A stretch of 64,000 nucleotides of DNA from Beverwykella pulmonaria (lineage: Eukaryota; Ascomycota; Dothideomycetes; Pleosporales; Melanommataceae), in NCBI GenBank assembly GCA_001599595.1, contig BCHH01000001.1, positions 2,993,561 to 3,057,560 on the forward strand. Direction: 5' to 3'. A model generated the notes under the pieces. That model did no database searches. It was not told the origin of the DNA and saw only the letters and a program-made list of their open reading frames with translations. Below, piece by piece: positions 12,297 through 23,448 of the stretch (its first letter is position 1; the number at the start of each line of letters is the position of its first letter). Both the position numbers and the translations under genes were made by a program.

Positions 12297-12784
12297 TGTA
12301 AACGTGTGTGTGGAGGAGGAGGAGAGAATTGAAGGCGCGGAATGAATGGTAAGTTGGAGGTTGGAAGTTGGAAGTTGGAGGGGCGTGGGGTGAGGCTCAA
12401 GTGGCGCAGGGGTGCAAATCAGGGACCAGGGGAGGTCTGAGCTTCATGTTGATTGATGTCACTTGTTAACTGTTGCTTTTTGTCTTAACGCAGAGCTAGA
12501 ATGAATACTTTTCTGCTTCTCTTTAGATCATCCAATAGTTACCCATGTGAATTTCTCAATAATAGAGCTTCCACGTGCGTCACGTGCGGAACCCTTCCGC
12601 ATGTGAAAACCGATATCCCATCCCACCTCGGTCAATCCAAGCATGTGGGTCAAGCTATCGCCAACGCAACACAAGCAGCAAACTCCATAACCACAACACC
12701 ATGTCTTCCAGCAGCAGCTCCAGATAGCTTTCCTCTCCATCCCTCCAACTAACTGTCGATTCCTTAATTACACATCTGCGAAAT
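12297..12784. promoter_or_regulatory. Bidirectional promoter, bestrophin-like / PEX11C
   Basis: The 488 bp between two divergent starts contain two CACGTG E-boxes (12572-12577, 12581-12586) that run into an inverted repeat, TGCGGAA-CCC-TTCCGCA (12585-12601). That repeat contains CGG-N7-CCG, the half-site arrangement bound by Zn2Cys6 factors. A run of TTGGAAG-like 7-mers lies at about 12352-12380, in the probable leader of the bestrophin-like gene. Regulatory function is inferred from motif type and position only. Confidence 0.5.
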
Positions 12785-13738
12785 ATGTCCTCCTCCGACC
12801 ACCCACCGTCAACAACAACAGTCCCCTCCGACCCCACCATCAAGACCAACACCTCAACCTCTCCACCCATCCCTTCACGCCCACCGCCACCCACCACACC
12901 GCTCCGCCGTCTCTACACCCTCCTCGGCCGATGGATTGCGACGCTCGCCCACTCGACCGACCGTAATATCCTCCGACTCTCAAAACTGCTCTCCACGCCC
13001 GCAGGCATTGACGCGCTCCTCTGCACTGTGGGGTACACACTCGACCTGCTCTCCGCACTGCTTTCCAAACTCCTAGCACGAGGCGTAGCAGCAGCCGTAG
13101 TGTCCAAATCCGTGTCACCGGCAGCACTGAAGAATGCGCAGAAAGTGGAGAGCGTGAGGAAAGGAAGCAAGGCTCTTGCGTCCACCATCTCCGACTACCG
13201 CATCTTCCTTCGCCTCTGGGGACTCGTGGGGATATATACCTGGGCGCGGGGGACATACCATCTCCCTGCGTCTGCAACGCGGTCGGAAAAGGTGTTGAGG
13301 GCTGTGACGTGGACGCAGGTCGCCGCCGGCGTTGCCTTCCAGGTCCTGGAGAATGGTGCATATCTCGCCTCCAAAGGCGTGCTGTGGGCGCACGAAGGCG
13401 AAGTAGGGAAAAGGAGGGAAGTGCGCTGGTGGGTGTGGAGTTCTCGGTTTTGGGCTGCACATGTGGGGTTGGAGTTCTTGCGGCTCTACATCCAATCCCG
13501 GGCCCAGGTGCAGAGTAGTGAGGGGGATGGTGAAAAGGAGGACAAACTCATGCGGGAGGAGAAGAGAAAGGCGGACTGGGGATGGTGGAGAGATGTATTG
13601 AGTAATGCAGCGTATGCGCCTATGACGCTGCACTGGAGCGTGGAAGAGGGACTTTTGAGCGAGGTAGGTGTGGGGATGTTGGGGGTTGTGGCTGGGGGGA
13701 CGCTGTTGGTTGATAAATGGAGGGAGACGAGGTTATAG
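12785..13738 (+). CDS. Peroxisomal biogenesis factor 11, PEX11C type
   Basis: A single exon encodes 317 aa. A Pro/Thr/Ser-rich N-terminus (about 45 residues) precedes a Pex11 domain. That domain has an amphipathic helix region around RRLYTLLGRWIATLAHSTDR, then the DYRIFLRLWGLVGIYTWARG segment and a C-terminal membrane-spanning pair. The order matches fungal PEX11C, which helps elongate and divide peroxisomes from the membrane. The start lies in a good context (AATATGTCC). The gene is divergent from the bestrophin-like gene and ends 479 bp before the convergent Cys-rich gene. A plain Pex11 paralogue cannot be excluded. Confidence 0.85.
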   Translation: MSSSDHPPSTTTVPSDPTIKTNTSTSPPIPSRPPPPTTPLRRLYTLLGRWIATLAHSTDRNILRLSKLLSTPAGIDALLCTVGYTLDLLSALLSKLLARGVAAAVVSKSVSPAALKNAQKVESVRKGSKALASTISDYRIFLRLWGLVGIYTWARGTYHLPASATRSEKVLRAVTWTQVAAGVAFQVLENGAYLASKGVLWAHEGEVGKRREVRWWVWSSRFWAAHVGLEFLRLYIQSRAQVQSSEGDGEKEDKLMREEKRKADWGWWRDVLSNAAYAPMTLHWSVEEGLLSEVGVGMLGVVAGGTLLVDKWRETRL

Positions 13739-14217
13739 AGCGACTCAAATCGTTAATAGATATACTTTGGGACGTGGTGGCATCCACGCTAGGAATAGAG
13801 CTGGTTGTTAGTAGGGAATGTATACAGTTGGATAAATGAAGAGTTGGATGCATCCAGAAGATTACATGATTTGCTAGGCTTGCTCAAAAGAGAGGAAGCC
13901 TTCCTCAAGAGCCGTACCACTCGCTCAGTGGCCTATACATGCGTGGAAGGAAAATGCTGCAGAGATATAGGACGAGACCAAACCCCGCTGGATGCCCGCA
14001 AACACCATCCATGCATGATCGTGCTGATGTCGATTCGCCATGCACTTGGGGGGTATATTGATAAATGGGAGAACACCAAACCACAGATGAAAACCACAAT
14101 GACTTCCCGTACGCCGAAGACTTTGTCGAGGCGCAGTATTGTCAGACATCCCTCCTTAGGCTATATCCTGCTCGGCCTTATAATGGACTACCACGTCCTG
14201 GAAAGACATATAGGAGA
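13739..14217. other. Tail-to-tail spacer
   Basis: 3' regions of PEX11C and the convergent Cys-rich gene. A 138-codon open frame on + (13805-14221, TTG start) spans it but lacks an ATG, domains or splice support and is taken as chance. Confidence 0.45.
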
Positions 14218-15934
14218 CTAGACCTGCGCTATGATACACCCATCACCTTCCTCAAGAGCTGCAACCATCTCTTCTGGCGTCTGCATAATGTCCGACGTGA
14301 GGACATTAGGGATATCTGCATCCATGGAATTTTCGAGAACCCCAGGTGTGAGAATGTCGGGGATATGCGTCTCGACAGCCTCTTCGGTCAACGCCACACC
14401 GCCATCGACCTCGACCTCGCTTCCCTCGGACGCGCATGAGTATATCGTGAAGTCTGAGTCTGAGTCTAAGTCTGAGTCCTCTTCTTCGTATTCGTATTCG
14501 TCTTCGCCCTCGCCGTCGGTATAGGCCGGAGCCTCGTTGTATTTCAAAGCCGAGGCGGCCACACCCTCAAATCCGCCTACGTAGGTCCCATCACGCAGAT
14601 CATTACGCTCTTTCTGGCGACGTACGCGGCGTAGAGTGCCGATGTCGAATTCGCGGACTGCGTTGCCCTCGGATAGTTGCCGTGCAGTCCCAGTGCGGCG
14701 CACTGGGAGCGTGATATTGGATTTGGACGAAGAGGATTCTCGAAACGGGCGGAAGATGCCTTGGATCGCGGACTTTAGCCCCTGGCGCGTGAACAGAGGC
14801 AAATTGGTAAGGTCGTGCGCGATGTCGAGCGAGGAGCGGTGGCCAAGATTGTAGAAACGACGTCGGGGTCGCCGCATGGCGGAGAGGACATCTATGTCGG
14901 ACTGTGTGGTCTTGAAGGTCACGATGCTAGCTTGAGACGGGTTGACGTTGGTGGAAGTGGGAAGAGTAGAAGGGCTGGTTATGTCGTTGCATGGGGGTAT
15001 GGGGTTCGGCAGCAGCCCTATGAAGCGGAGTTTCGAAGCGGGCATGTAGGGGAGGATGGCGGCGTCTAAGGGGGTGACAGGCTCGAATTCATTGCGGAGA
15101 ACAGCCTGGAAGGACATGTAGACTCGGTCTTTGTAGTAGGGACGACAGGCGTGGCAGGCTTTGTAATGGCAGATTGGCGGGCTCTGTATCAGATACCATT
15201 AGCATGATGTGGGAAAGCGACGGGGCTTGATACCGAAATGTGGAAGACTGAGCAAACACTTTAGGGATTCGGCGCAAAGGTACTTCGAGCAGGTGCATCA
15301 GGGTGTTTTCCCTTATTGCAATTGCTTGCCTGACCTGCTAGTTACATAAAATGTTCGCTCACAAGTCTACTTGATTCGGTGTGGAAGTATAGGACCCTCC
15401 AGGGTGTAGCACATTAGAATGAGGGTAACATACCAAGTCTCTCTGTAAAGAACTGCACGCCCCATCGTTATTCCATGCCCCCTTTCGAAATACCAACTTG
15501 GCGTACATCGCACTGCTCATCTGTCCTTGAATGGCATCCTCTATAGCTTGCTTCAAATCGATCTTCTGCGCCTTGAGCTTCGCCAGCTGGGTAGGGGTGT
15601 ACTCGCCTCGCTCCGCGGTAAGAATGACGCCCTCGCTCAGCCCAATCTCTTCCAGCTCCAAGCGCAATTCTGACTTGAGGCCTCCGGGATTCACGGCACT
15701 TTCTTGATCTTGACGTCTCAGAGAGTCGGGCATAGGCAAGCAGTCTTGGCGGCAGAGGTAGAGAAAGCCAATCGACGGCGCACGGCCGCAAACGAAGCAA
15801 TGCTGGTCTCGACCGTAGACGCGGTCCATGTTCATGTGAGTACAATTAGGCGTCTTGATGCGCTTCGCGGCAGGGCGGGCCTTAATGCGATTAGCCAGGC
15901 CAAAGACGCTCGTGGCTACCGAACCTACTCTCAT
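14218..15934 (-). CDS. Conserved-looking Cys-rich protein of unknown function
   Basis: Two exons (15934-15434, 15183-14218) join in phase for 488 aa. The N-terminal part has a Cys cluster (NCTHMN, HCFVCGRAP, YLCRQDC), a Leu/Glu/Lys-rich helical stretch (about 95-140), then at the exon junction a second cluster, ICHYKACHACRPYYKDRVY. The spaced Cys/His pairs suggest zinc binding. The C-terminal half is basic (RRPRRRFY) and then strongly acidic (Glu/Asp/Tyr/Ser repeats, about 385-420), probably disordered. I recognise the arrangement as recurring in filamentous ascomycetes but know no function. The 250-nt intron is long for this locus, so a small extra exon inside it is possible. Confidence 0.6.
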
Positions 15935-17143
15935 TGTGGGCGATTATTCTGGTGACGGGGTAGATGTGGGTTGTCCACGCGCTGCTTTTCTCAGATTAAC
16001 GTGGCAAACGCATGTGAGAGCCGGGCCACAGTACCTGGGAAGGGGGGAGAAAGGACGGTGGACGGCGGAGTAGTAGTGTGAAGGGAGACGGGGGGAGCAG
16101 TGGCGGGGGAAGCTAGAAGTTATGCTGCCATGAGATGGAGGGAAAGGATAGAGAGGAAGGGGGAGGGGGAGGATGTGCCGTGGTCCTGTAGTGCAAATGT
16201 GGTTCCGTTTGTGGTGTTATGACGCGAACAAGTGCGAATATATTTACCTTCACGTGTGGTGATTCGAGTGCGAAAACGCTCTTGGCATCATGTTTGTCGC
16301 GCCACGGTCTATATTTCACTGCCATTGCTTTGTATGAAAAAGTGCTGAGGAAAGCGAAAAATGAAGTATTTTGGGGGTTGAATGCAGAGGAATGAGAGTG
16401 AGGTCATCCGCACAAGCAACATGGGAACAGAGAGCCTGACCAGAAAATCGTACGAGCCAAAGCAGAATGATACCCACCATGCACGTTACCAAAACTTTAG
16501 GGAAGTTTGCCGGCGATCTACAACATCTTGAAACATACATGTAGGGTTCTACAGCAAACGGGCCAGGCGTTGTTAAGTAGTCGCCTGCCCGTCCTGTGCT
16601 ACGATGAGGACGGGGTTTCCTTGGCCATGGGGCATTCCGAAGTACACGTTCCTCATGCACATCAATTTCCTTTTCTTCTCCCATGGCATTCCAGCAAGGC
16701 TTCGGCCTCACGCAGCCAGTCAACGGCGGATACCGACGTCGCCCAAGCCGCGTCGAGCCTGCGGGTGGTTGCGTTCTTCGGTTGAACACTGATCTTTCTC
16801 CACAGCGAGATCGAGTTCGGGATTGAACGCATGGCAGCTACCGCCTTGGAGACGATAAAGCATACAGACGATGATAGCAGCTGCACGCAGGTGTTGAGGT
16901 GTCGTCGCATGTCTCCGCTCGCCGCAAAAGCCTCACCTGGGCAATTGCCGCCCGGGCTAGCCGCTTTGGTCAGCCCGAGTCCCTCGGGACAACAACACAA
17001 CCCAGCCATCCCAAGACTCCCTCTCACTCTCCTTCCAGCCCCCCATCGCGCTCCAAACAACCCCCCTAGATTGATATCACGCCCCGCCTCACGCGCCCGC
17101 TCGACGCCCGCGCCTGCCGCCACCAGACTGAAGCGCGACCGCC
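15935..17143. other. Divergent promoter region
   Basis: Upstream DNA of the Cys-rich gene (-) and the Mpv17-type gene (+). A purine-rich GGGGGAG tract lies near 16080-16175. Open frames here (for example 16316-16789 -) have no domain. No gene was seen. Confidence 0.45.
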
Positions 17144-18050
17144 ATGTCGGTCAAGTTCGAGAAGGAGACGATCAAGACGACCGAAGCGGTAGCCAGCGCT
17201 GCCGCTGGCGGTGTCGCAGGAGGAAAGCATGATATTGCGCACGACATTGGCCAGGCCCTGACCAAGGGCGGTGGTGTGGGCGGGTACCTTGCAGTAAGTG
17301 ACGCGCAATTGACGCTGCGACAGCGAGCTGTACTGACCGGCGTTCTGTGTAGGTCTATCTCAAGCATCTGCAGGAGAACCCACTCCGCACCAAGATGCTT
17401 ACGTCCGGAACACTCTCGGGCCTCCAGGAGTTTCTTGCTTCGTGGATTGCGCACGACCAGAGCAAGCACGGCCACTACTTCACCTCCCGAGTGCCCAAGA
17501 TGGCCCTCTATGGCGCATTCATCAGCGCTCCGCTTGGCCACGTCCTCATCACCATTCTGCAGAAGATCTTCCGCGGCAGGACGAGCCTCAAGGCTAAGAT
17601 TCTCCAGATTCTCGTCAGCAATCTGATTGTAAGCTCAATTGCGATAGCGGCGCGGTCGCGCAGGTTGGACATTTTGGCTGACAGGCTCACCAGGTCTCAC
17701 CCATCCAGAACACCATTTACCTCATTTCCATGGCCGTCATTGCGGGCGCACGCACCTTCCACCAAGTGCGCGCGACTGTCAAAGCAGGCTTCATGCCGGT
17801 AATGAAGGTTAGCTGGATTGTCTCGCCAATATCCCTGGCCTTTGCCCAGAAGTTCCTTCCCGAGCACACCTGGGTGCCCTTCTTCAACATTATCGGATTC
17901 GTCATCGGAACATATATCAACTCGCACACCAAGAAGAAGAGGCTCGCAGCCTTGAGGCGGAAGCACTACGGCGACGGGAGCGGAAGGGGCCCAGGTCCGG
18001 TAGGCCCGGGAAGGCCAGGTGATGATTATGACCGACGTGGTAATTATTAA
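17144..18050 (+). CDS. Mpv17/PMP22-family peroxisomal or inner-organelle membrane protein
   Basis: Three exons (17144-17293, 17353-17628, 17694-18050) encode 260 aa. Four hydrophobic helices occupy about residues 50-215, with the family's opening YLKHLQENPLRTKMLTSG and closing block SWIVSPISLAFAQKFLP...WVPFFNIIGF. That block corresponds to the W-x-x-W-P-x-x-Q-x-x-N-F signature, with S-W-I-V-S-P in place of W-x-x-W-P. The tail is basic (KKKRLAALRRKHY) then Gly/Pro-rich. The family members sit in peroxisomal or mitochondrial inner membranes and are thought to form small-solute channels; the location here is not decided. The introns are 59 and 65 nt. Confidence 0.85.
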
Positions 18051-20130
18051 ACGTGGAGTGCGGTCTCCAGCAATGGGAACTTGGGATTCGCAGTCAGTGT
18101 CAAGCGCCAGGAACCACGTCTCCCGCCAATGGTAGAAGACAACAAACTTGTGAGACGGGAGCGAGCATATGATTTCGGCACGCGTTCGGGTCCAGAACGC
18201 GCATCGTCACTTACACACCGAAATTTAGGCGTGTCACCGGTGACATTGTATATTTTGGCGTTTCTACTCAGATATATTCTTGGAGGTTGGGATGGATGTT
18301 CATCTTGGCTATTATGCAAATTACATGTCTTATCCTGCATGCTTCTCAATTCCATTCTCTCTGGCCCTCCTCTTACGTGCGTACGTTTCCCTAACCTGTC
18401 CGACCTATACTATGGTAACAATTATCCTTCATTATGCTTGTGCATTGGCCGTTGACAGCGCCGCCTGCTGCCAATGGCAGTAATTCCTCTATTGGCTTGC
18501 GTGACGTTTGCGTTCATCTGTGCGACGAGTACCACGAGGTTGCCTACGTTTTTTAGTTGGTCTTCTCGTATGATATTCGCAGGCGTCCCTGGCAGTAGTG
18601 TAGGTCACGTCGTCTGTTTCAGTTATCATTCAATATGGGCACCAATGACGCTAGATCCCCTAATTCGGCTCATCGTGGACGCATGACAAAGAGCCGACCG
18701 ACATTCTGTAGTGCTAAACTCAGTGCAAACCGCCTGAGTGAACAATGAAGACATCAAGAAGTAAACGCTGAGCTATCGTTAGCGCCATAATTGTCCCATC
18801 TATATAATTATCGTTCCATCGCCGATGCGAGACCTACTACCCACCACACATTCCTCGTCCACTCCTCAACGTCGTGCAGAGGCTGCAGGACGAGCGTTTT
18901 AGATGCGATAGTATCTTACGTTGGAAACTCGGCTAGGCTGTTGCTTTCATCGTCAATCATCTCAATCCTGCTGATAACCTTCGTCGAATTCGTATTCTCG
19001 GAGAGAACTCATCAAAGGATAATCGTTCGCGGAATATCGTGTCTTCAATGAACGTGACCAGTTTCTGTTCGCGGGACCTTTTAGCAATGCCGTCTTCCTC
19101 GACTATGCAAATTTGGTACTAGAAGTGTCTAGGACTACCTTTAAGCATGGTCATGGAGCCAACCCGAGGATAAAGAGGATATCAATTCTCCTCAACGCGA
19201 TTTTGCATCAGCACGTCAAGTCAAGCCTCGAGACATCATCGCCTCTATCTTCCACCAAATGATCCATATGTTCTTCCTAATAGCGTGCGGAACCCCAGGA
19301 TGAGACTGGGCAGATTGGGACGAGGGTCTGTTTGAATGCGTTGAGAAAGTTTATAATGGTGTCAAAGGGCTAATGGGTGGACAGACTCATAATATTCACT
19401 GTTATGTTCTGTGTTAGAAAGAGCGCGGGGGGAGCGTCGCACGGCTAGATGGCGGGAAAGTTGACTCGACGGCTCGATTTAATTGCTCCGAAGTGAGAAG
19501 GGGTTGGCAGGGCCCATGTTGTTATTTCCTTGTCTGAAGATCGCAAAATCATACATTCCATATCGTGTTCCATTCAAGGTGTTGGTTTCACAGGGCTATT
19601 GCAATAGCAATGGGGTTTCTCAAAGGTGGTAATAAATCGTTGTGTCTGTCTATCTTGAAGCGGTGCAGCAGAGGGAATACCATCCACCTCACCGCCGCGT
19701 GCACTAGCCTAGTATGGCTAGTGCCCCACGTGTCTACACGTGATTGGTACCTCCACACGTGATCCATACATCCCACGTGATCCACACGTGATCTACACAT
19801 CAACACGTGATTCCCACATTCTATATACTCCCGACACAAGGGTTCCGAATCCGAATTTGGAGGTACCTATGCACAAGTCAGCATCATAATGACACTGGAA
19901 GATACATCATGCTATAGGGAGTGAAATGTAATAGAACGCTATCAAGGGTATAAGTATAAACTCATGAGCCCCGCCCCTTCTTTCCATTACTCCAAGTCCC
20001 CAAGTCATTCGAACATATCTCGTAAACGGCCAGACGCTATGCAGCCAATGTCCATCCATTCCAAGCCCCAAATACAACCTCATTATATTACTGCCCTCTA
20101 CTGGTGCTCTTTCTTTGACCCAGGTAGACC
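18051..20130. other. 2 kb tail-to-tail spacer with E-box cluster
   Basis: Both neighbours end here, so no annotated gene has its promoter in it. It contains the CACGTG cluster and inverted repeat listed separately. At about 19025-19262 an 80-codon open stretch without ATG (including FAGPFSNAVFLDYANLVLE) reads like a gene relic. No domain was recognised. Confidence 0.4.
19701..19809. promoter_or_regulatory. Inverted repeat plus cluster of six CACGTG sites
   Basis: GCACTAGCC (19701-19709) and GGCTAGTGC (19716-19724) form a perfect 9-bp hairpin. CACGTG then occurs at 19727, 19737, 19756, 19774, 19785 and 19804; the last five are CACGTGAT. A TATA-like TCTATATA follows at about 19820. CACGTGAT is the reverse of the ATCACGTG site bound by Cbf1-type bHLH proteins. 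The spacing is irregular (10-19 bp). Confidence 0.7.
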
Positions 20131-21541
20131 TCAGTGAACAATCACGCTCTTCCTTCCCTGGTCCCCCCATCCATTATCCTCCTCCTCCCCCTCAAAATCC
20201 ACAATTATCCTCTCCGGCTTATGTATCCTCACCAGCAGCAAAAAATAATCCTCCAGTGGCAGAAGATTCAACAAAACCCTATTACTCGTCCACGCAATCC
20301 CGCAAACCATGGCGCCAGCGACAGCATCGAGGACAAAATGATTCGCCGTCGCGATGATAGCCACCAGGATGATAGCCGGGTATGCGAAGCCAAGGATTAA
20401 GCACAGAAGCCGGCGCGGGGACGGGAGGCGTAGTCTCATGGATTTGTTGCGTGTGAATGGGACGCGGAAAGAGAGGGTGCGTGACCGGCGATGTTGGGCG
20501 CCGAGTGGGATGGAGGCAATTGTCAATCCAATGAGGAGCGAGTAACCAAAGTGTAGACTCGGCATTGCAGCGTATTGGTTGCACCATTTGTTCTGGGTCC
20601 AGACGCTACTTTCCCCCTCGGCTCCATGGACGGTGTCTACGAAGCCGTAGGATCGTGCTTCTTCGCCGACCTTGCCGGGGACGTCGGGATCAGAGAGGAG
20701 GCGGGGGGGCATGCATGGCCAGAGCGTGAATACGATGAAGGCGAGGAGATTGCAGACGGCCATTGTACGACGACGTGCGGCGTATAGCTTCGGACCGGCT
20801 GGTGAGCCGTCTGATTCTCCGAGAGCCCTGTTAGGAAGTGGGAGGTCGAGCCGGTTGCGAGTCGTGGTGTAGTAGTACAGCCAGACGAGGAAAAGGATGG
20901 TGCCTGGGATGTGGATGAAGGAGTATATGCGATTAGTCCAGTGCATGAGCAAGGGGTGTTTGAGGAACCAGTGCTGGATGGGTAGCTCGAAGAAGAGATG
21001 AAGCGATTGCTCGATGTGAATCAATTGGAGGGCGTGTCGTCGGGCGACATTAACAGTGCCTTCAACGAGATGTACGGCTGTGAAGGCGCGGCCAAGTTGG
21101 TATACCTAGCTCGTGTTAGCTTAGACGTTGAACAAGACTGTGAGGCGGAGCTACCCAATATATCAACGCCCAATACCAAGCCTCAACCAAGAACGGGAAC
21201 TTGTTTAGGAGTCTACTCAGGAAGTAGCCTTGAAACCTCCTTGTATTTGGCGACACAACTTCCTTCCTGAATCCTAGCAACCGTATCTCTCGTTTCCGCC
21301 ATTTTGGCTCTTGTAGTGCGAGGAGCGAGGGTGATGTGGCGCGGTGATCGTCAAGTAACGACGAGCTTGCGCGAGGACTAGATTGGCCAGATTCGACGGA
21401 ATCGGGAGACGAAGACCGAGGTGACTGGGAACGACTTCTTTGTCGATCAAACAGGCGGTATCTTGTGTTCCTGTTCACCCATGTCCCACCAAAGAGGAGA
21501 GTCACCACGACGAGTGGCTCCATAAAAGTGCCAACGCCCAT
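20131..21541 (-). CDS. PAP2-superfamily multi-pass membrane protein
   Basis: Two exons (21541-21155, 21105-20131) joined across a 49-nt intron (CTAAC branch) encode 453 aa. The N-terminus is hydrophobic, then comes a Ser-rich loop with many S-P/R-S sites. After the junction the sequence EAWYWALIYWVYQLGRAF runs into six or so membrane segments. Phosphatase motifs are visible: C2 as MPSLHFGYSL (variant of P-S-x-H) and C3 as NHFVLDAVAG (H-x3-D), giving two catalytic histidines. The layout resembles the PAP2_3 / inositol-phosphorylceramide-synthase-like proteins acting on lipid phosphates in the ER or Golgi. The exact lipid substrate is unknown. The acidic C-terminus is cytosolic in this model. 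Confidence 0.8.
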
Positions 21542-23448
21542 GGTGATGGATTAGAAGAGCGCGAAGGATGGGAGGAGTGAAGGCGTGAGCCACGCAGAAG
21601 CGACGAGCGGCCGCGCAGATCTCTTAAGTTACTGAGACCTGGCAGGCAGAATCAATCCTTCCTAGGTGTGGGAATTCCAGTGGGGTTGACAAGGATAGCT
21701 CCTATCCTGGTCAAATGATAGGCAATATGTGCAGTGATGTTGTAGGGCCCCGCACACCGAGAGACAGTGAGGGCGAATTTCAGCTAGAGAACGAGAGAGG
21801 AGATGGAGCGAAGAGATAGAGGGAGAGACAAGTACTAAAGAGAGGCGATTACTGAGGTCGGAAGGATATAGGGCCGCAGCGAGAGAAACGGAATGCTCGG
21901 GGGTTAGAGAATTGATGACGCTCGGGATTGGCTAGCCGCTGCCCCCATGGAGCCTTGTTTTGGCCTACTAGCTGCTTCGCTGTTCGCTGTTGCTGTCTGT
22001 CCGTGATCCGGGTGGAATCAAAAGGGAGATGGCAGACGCCTGTGTCACGTCTCGTTGCTTGCAATGAGAGAAGCCGCCACAGCGGCCGAGGCGACAAGCT
22101 CGCTATATACCTGCCGACGGCCATCGTGGTCTGCTTCTCCTGATGCTGGTATTCTCTCTCCACTAGGTTTTGGCACAGCTTCAGCCGCGCTGCTGCAGAG
22201 GCGATTGGGTTTACGCCGCACGAGACAGCATCAATGAGGTGTGAATGGTGGGCACGGAGCACGCGACCACCAAGGCAAAATATCTTGGTGCGGCTCTAAC
22301 TAGGTTTAGCGTCCGAGTTTCCCGCTGCAATCCTAGGGCAAGGCTGCTGGTGTATGTCGGGGATTCGGGGATTCGTGAATCCGTTTCTCAAGCTTTTCTC
22401 TACGCAAGATGTAACGATGTAGCAATTAAACTATGCCCTCTTGCATCTGGTAGGAAGCTTTACATACTCCAGTATGAAGGGCCCTTGGAAGCATTGTTTC
22501 GAGCACCAACATGTCTGACAATTGACAACGCCAGGAGCGAGTGACGCTGTGGCTTTTCCGAGCCACCAGATCTGGCCGTTATGCACACTCGGCACTGCGA
22601 AGCTTCCGCGCTTCCGGGGCGGCGTCAACACCAAACACCAATCATATTTATTTTTCACCAGGACAAATTCTCTCGGACGGCGTAAGCGAGAAAGGTCTGT
22701 CATCCAAAGTCGCCGTTGGTAAGATGCTTATTCGTGGGTGGGGTCGGTAGCAAGAAGCTACAACTGGCTAGCGAATGACACCGGTATTTGCCGACGTATA
22801 CTGGACGCGCTGTTTCTTCCTCCAAGTTCGGGTCATCTTCGTACCTTTTCAGAGCCTGAGTCTCGTAACTCAAGTCCAGCGACGAGAGAAAAGCTTCGTG
22901 AATTATACACATGTCTTGGAGGTAAGCTCGCCTCTTGAATCAAGGTGCAGTACGCCCCTCCCTGACATGACCAAGCTAGCTATCATTGATAAACATCCTT
23001 GCAGCACTAGATGTGCTGTCAAGCCCGTAGCTTAGAAAATGTATTCAAGATGAATTGATTGTACAAGAGAGGGCCCCTGCGGGCAGGGCAGTGGTATCCC
23101 TGTCTAACTAACAAGCAAACTCCTTCAGGAACATGATATTACAGCTGCCAACCCCCTACGCTATGCTTTGGTGTCATGGAAACAGACCGGAAAGAGACGA
23201 GGTATCCAAAAGAGAAGGCACCAGCCATGATGTTCGAGAAATGACCCAATTATCCCAGTTTTCCAAGCCCCTCAGGGTAAACGCCATACTGACACAGAAC
23301 TAAGGAAAGTGGATAATGATGGTAGCGCTGAGAAATATCAACATTGAAAAGCAAAGACAAGATAACACAAGGAAACGATGAGAGGGGTCTTCTAATGAAC
23401 GAGAAGATTCGGATATCGTCTTTCTTTCTCGGCTTCCCGATTTCGATA
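21542..23448. other. Gene-free stretch
   Basis: About 1.9 kb lie between the 5' end of the PAP2 gene and the 3' end of the CDC14 gene. A purine-rich GAGAGA zone near 21768-21845 is probably part of the PAP2 promoter. The 137-codon open frame at 21849-22262 (-) has no domain. No gene was seen. Confidence 0.45.

Noticed and set aside
13805..14221. 138-codon frame between PEX11C and the Cys-rich gene
   Set aside because: Starts with TTG and spans two 3' regions; no homology seen.
19727..19809. Point centromere (CDEI) interpretation of the CACGTG cluster
   Set aside because: Filamentous ascomycetes have large regional AT-rich centromeres; the region is gene-dense and lacks such DNA.
21849..22262. 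137-codon frame on the minus strand
   Set aside because: Lies in the probable upstream DNA of the PAP2 gene; no recognisable motif.
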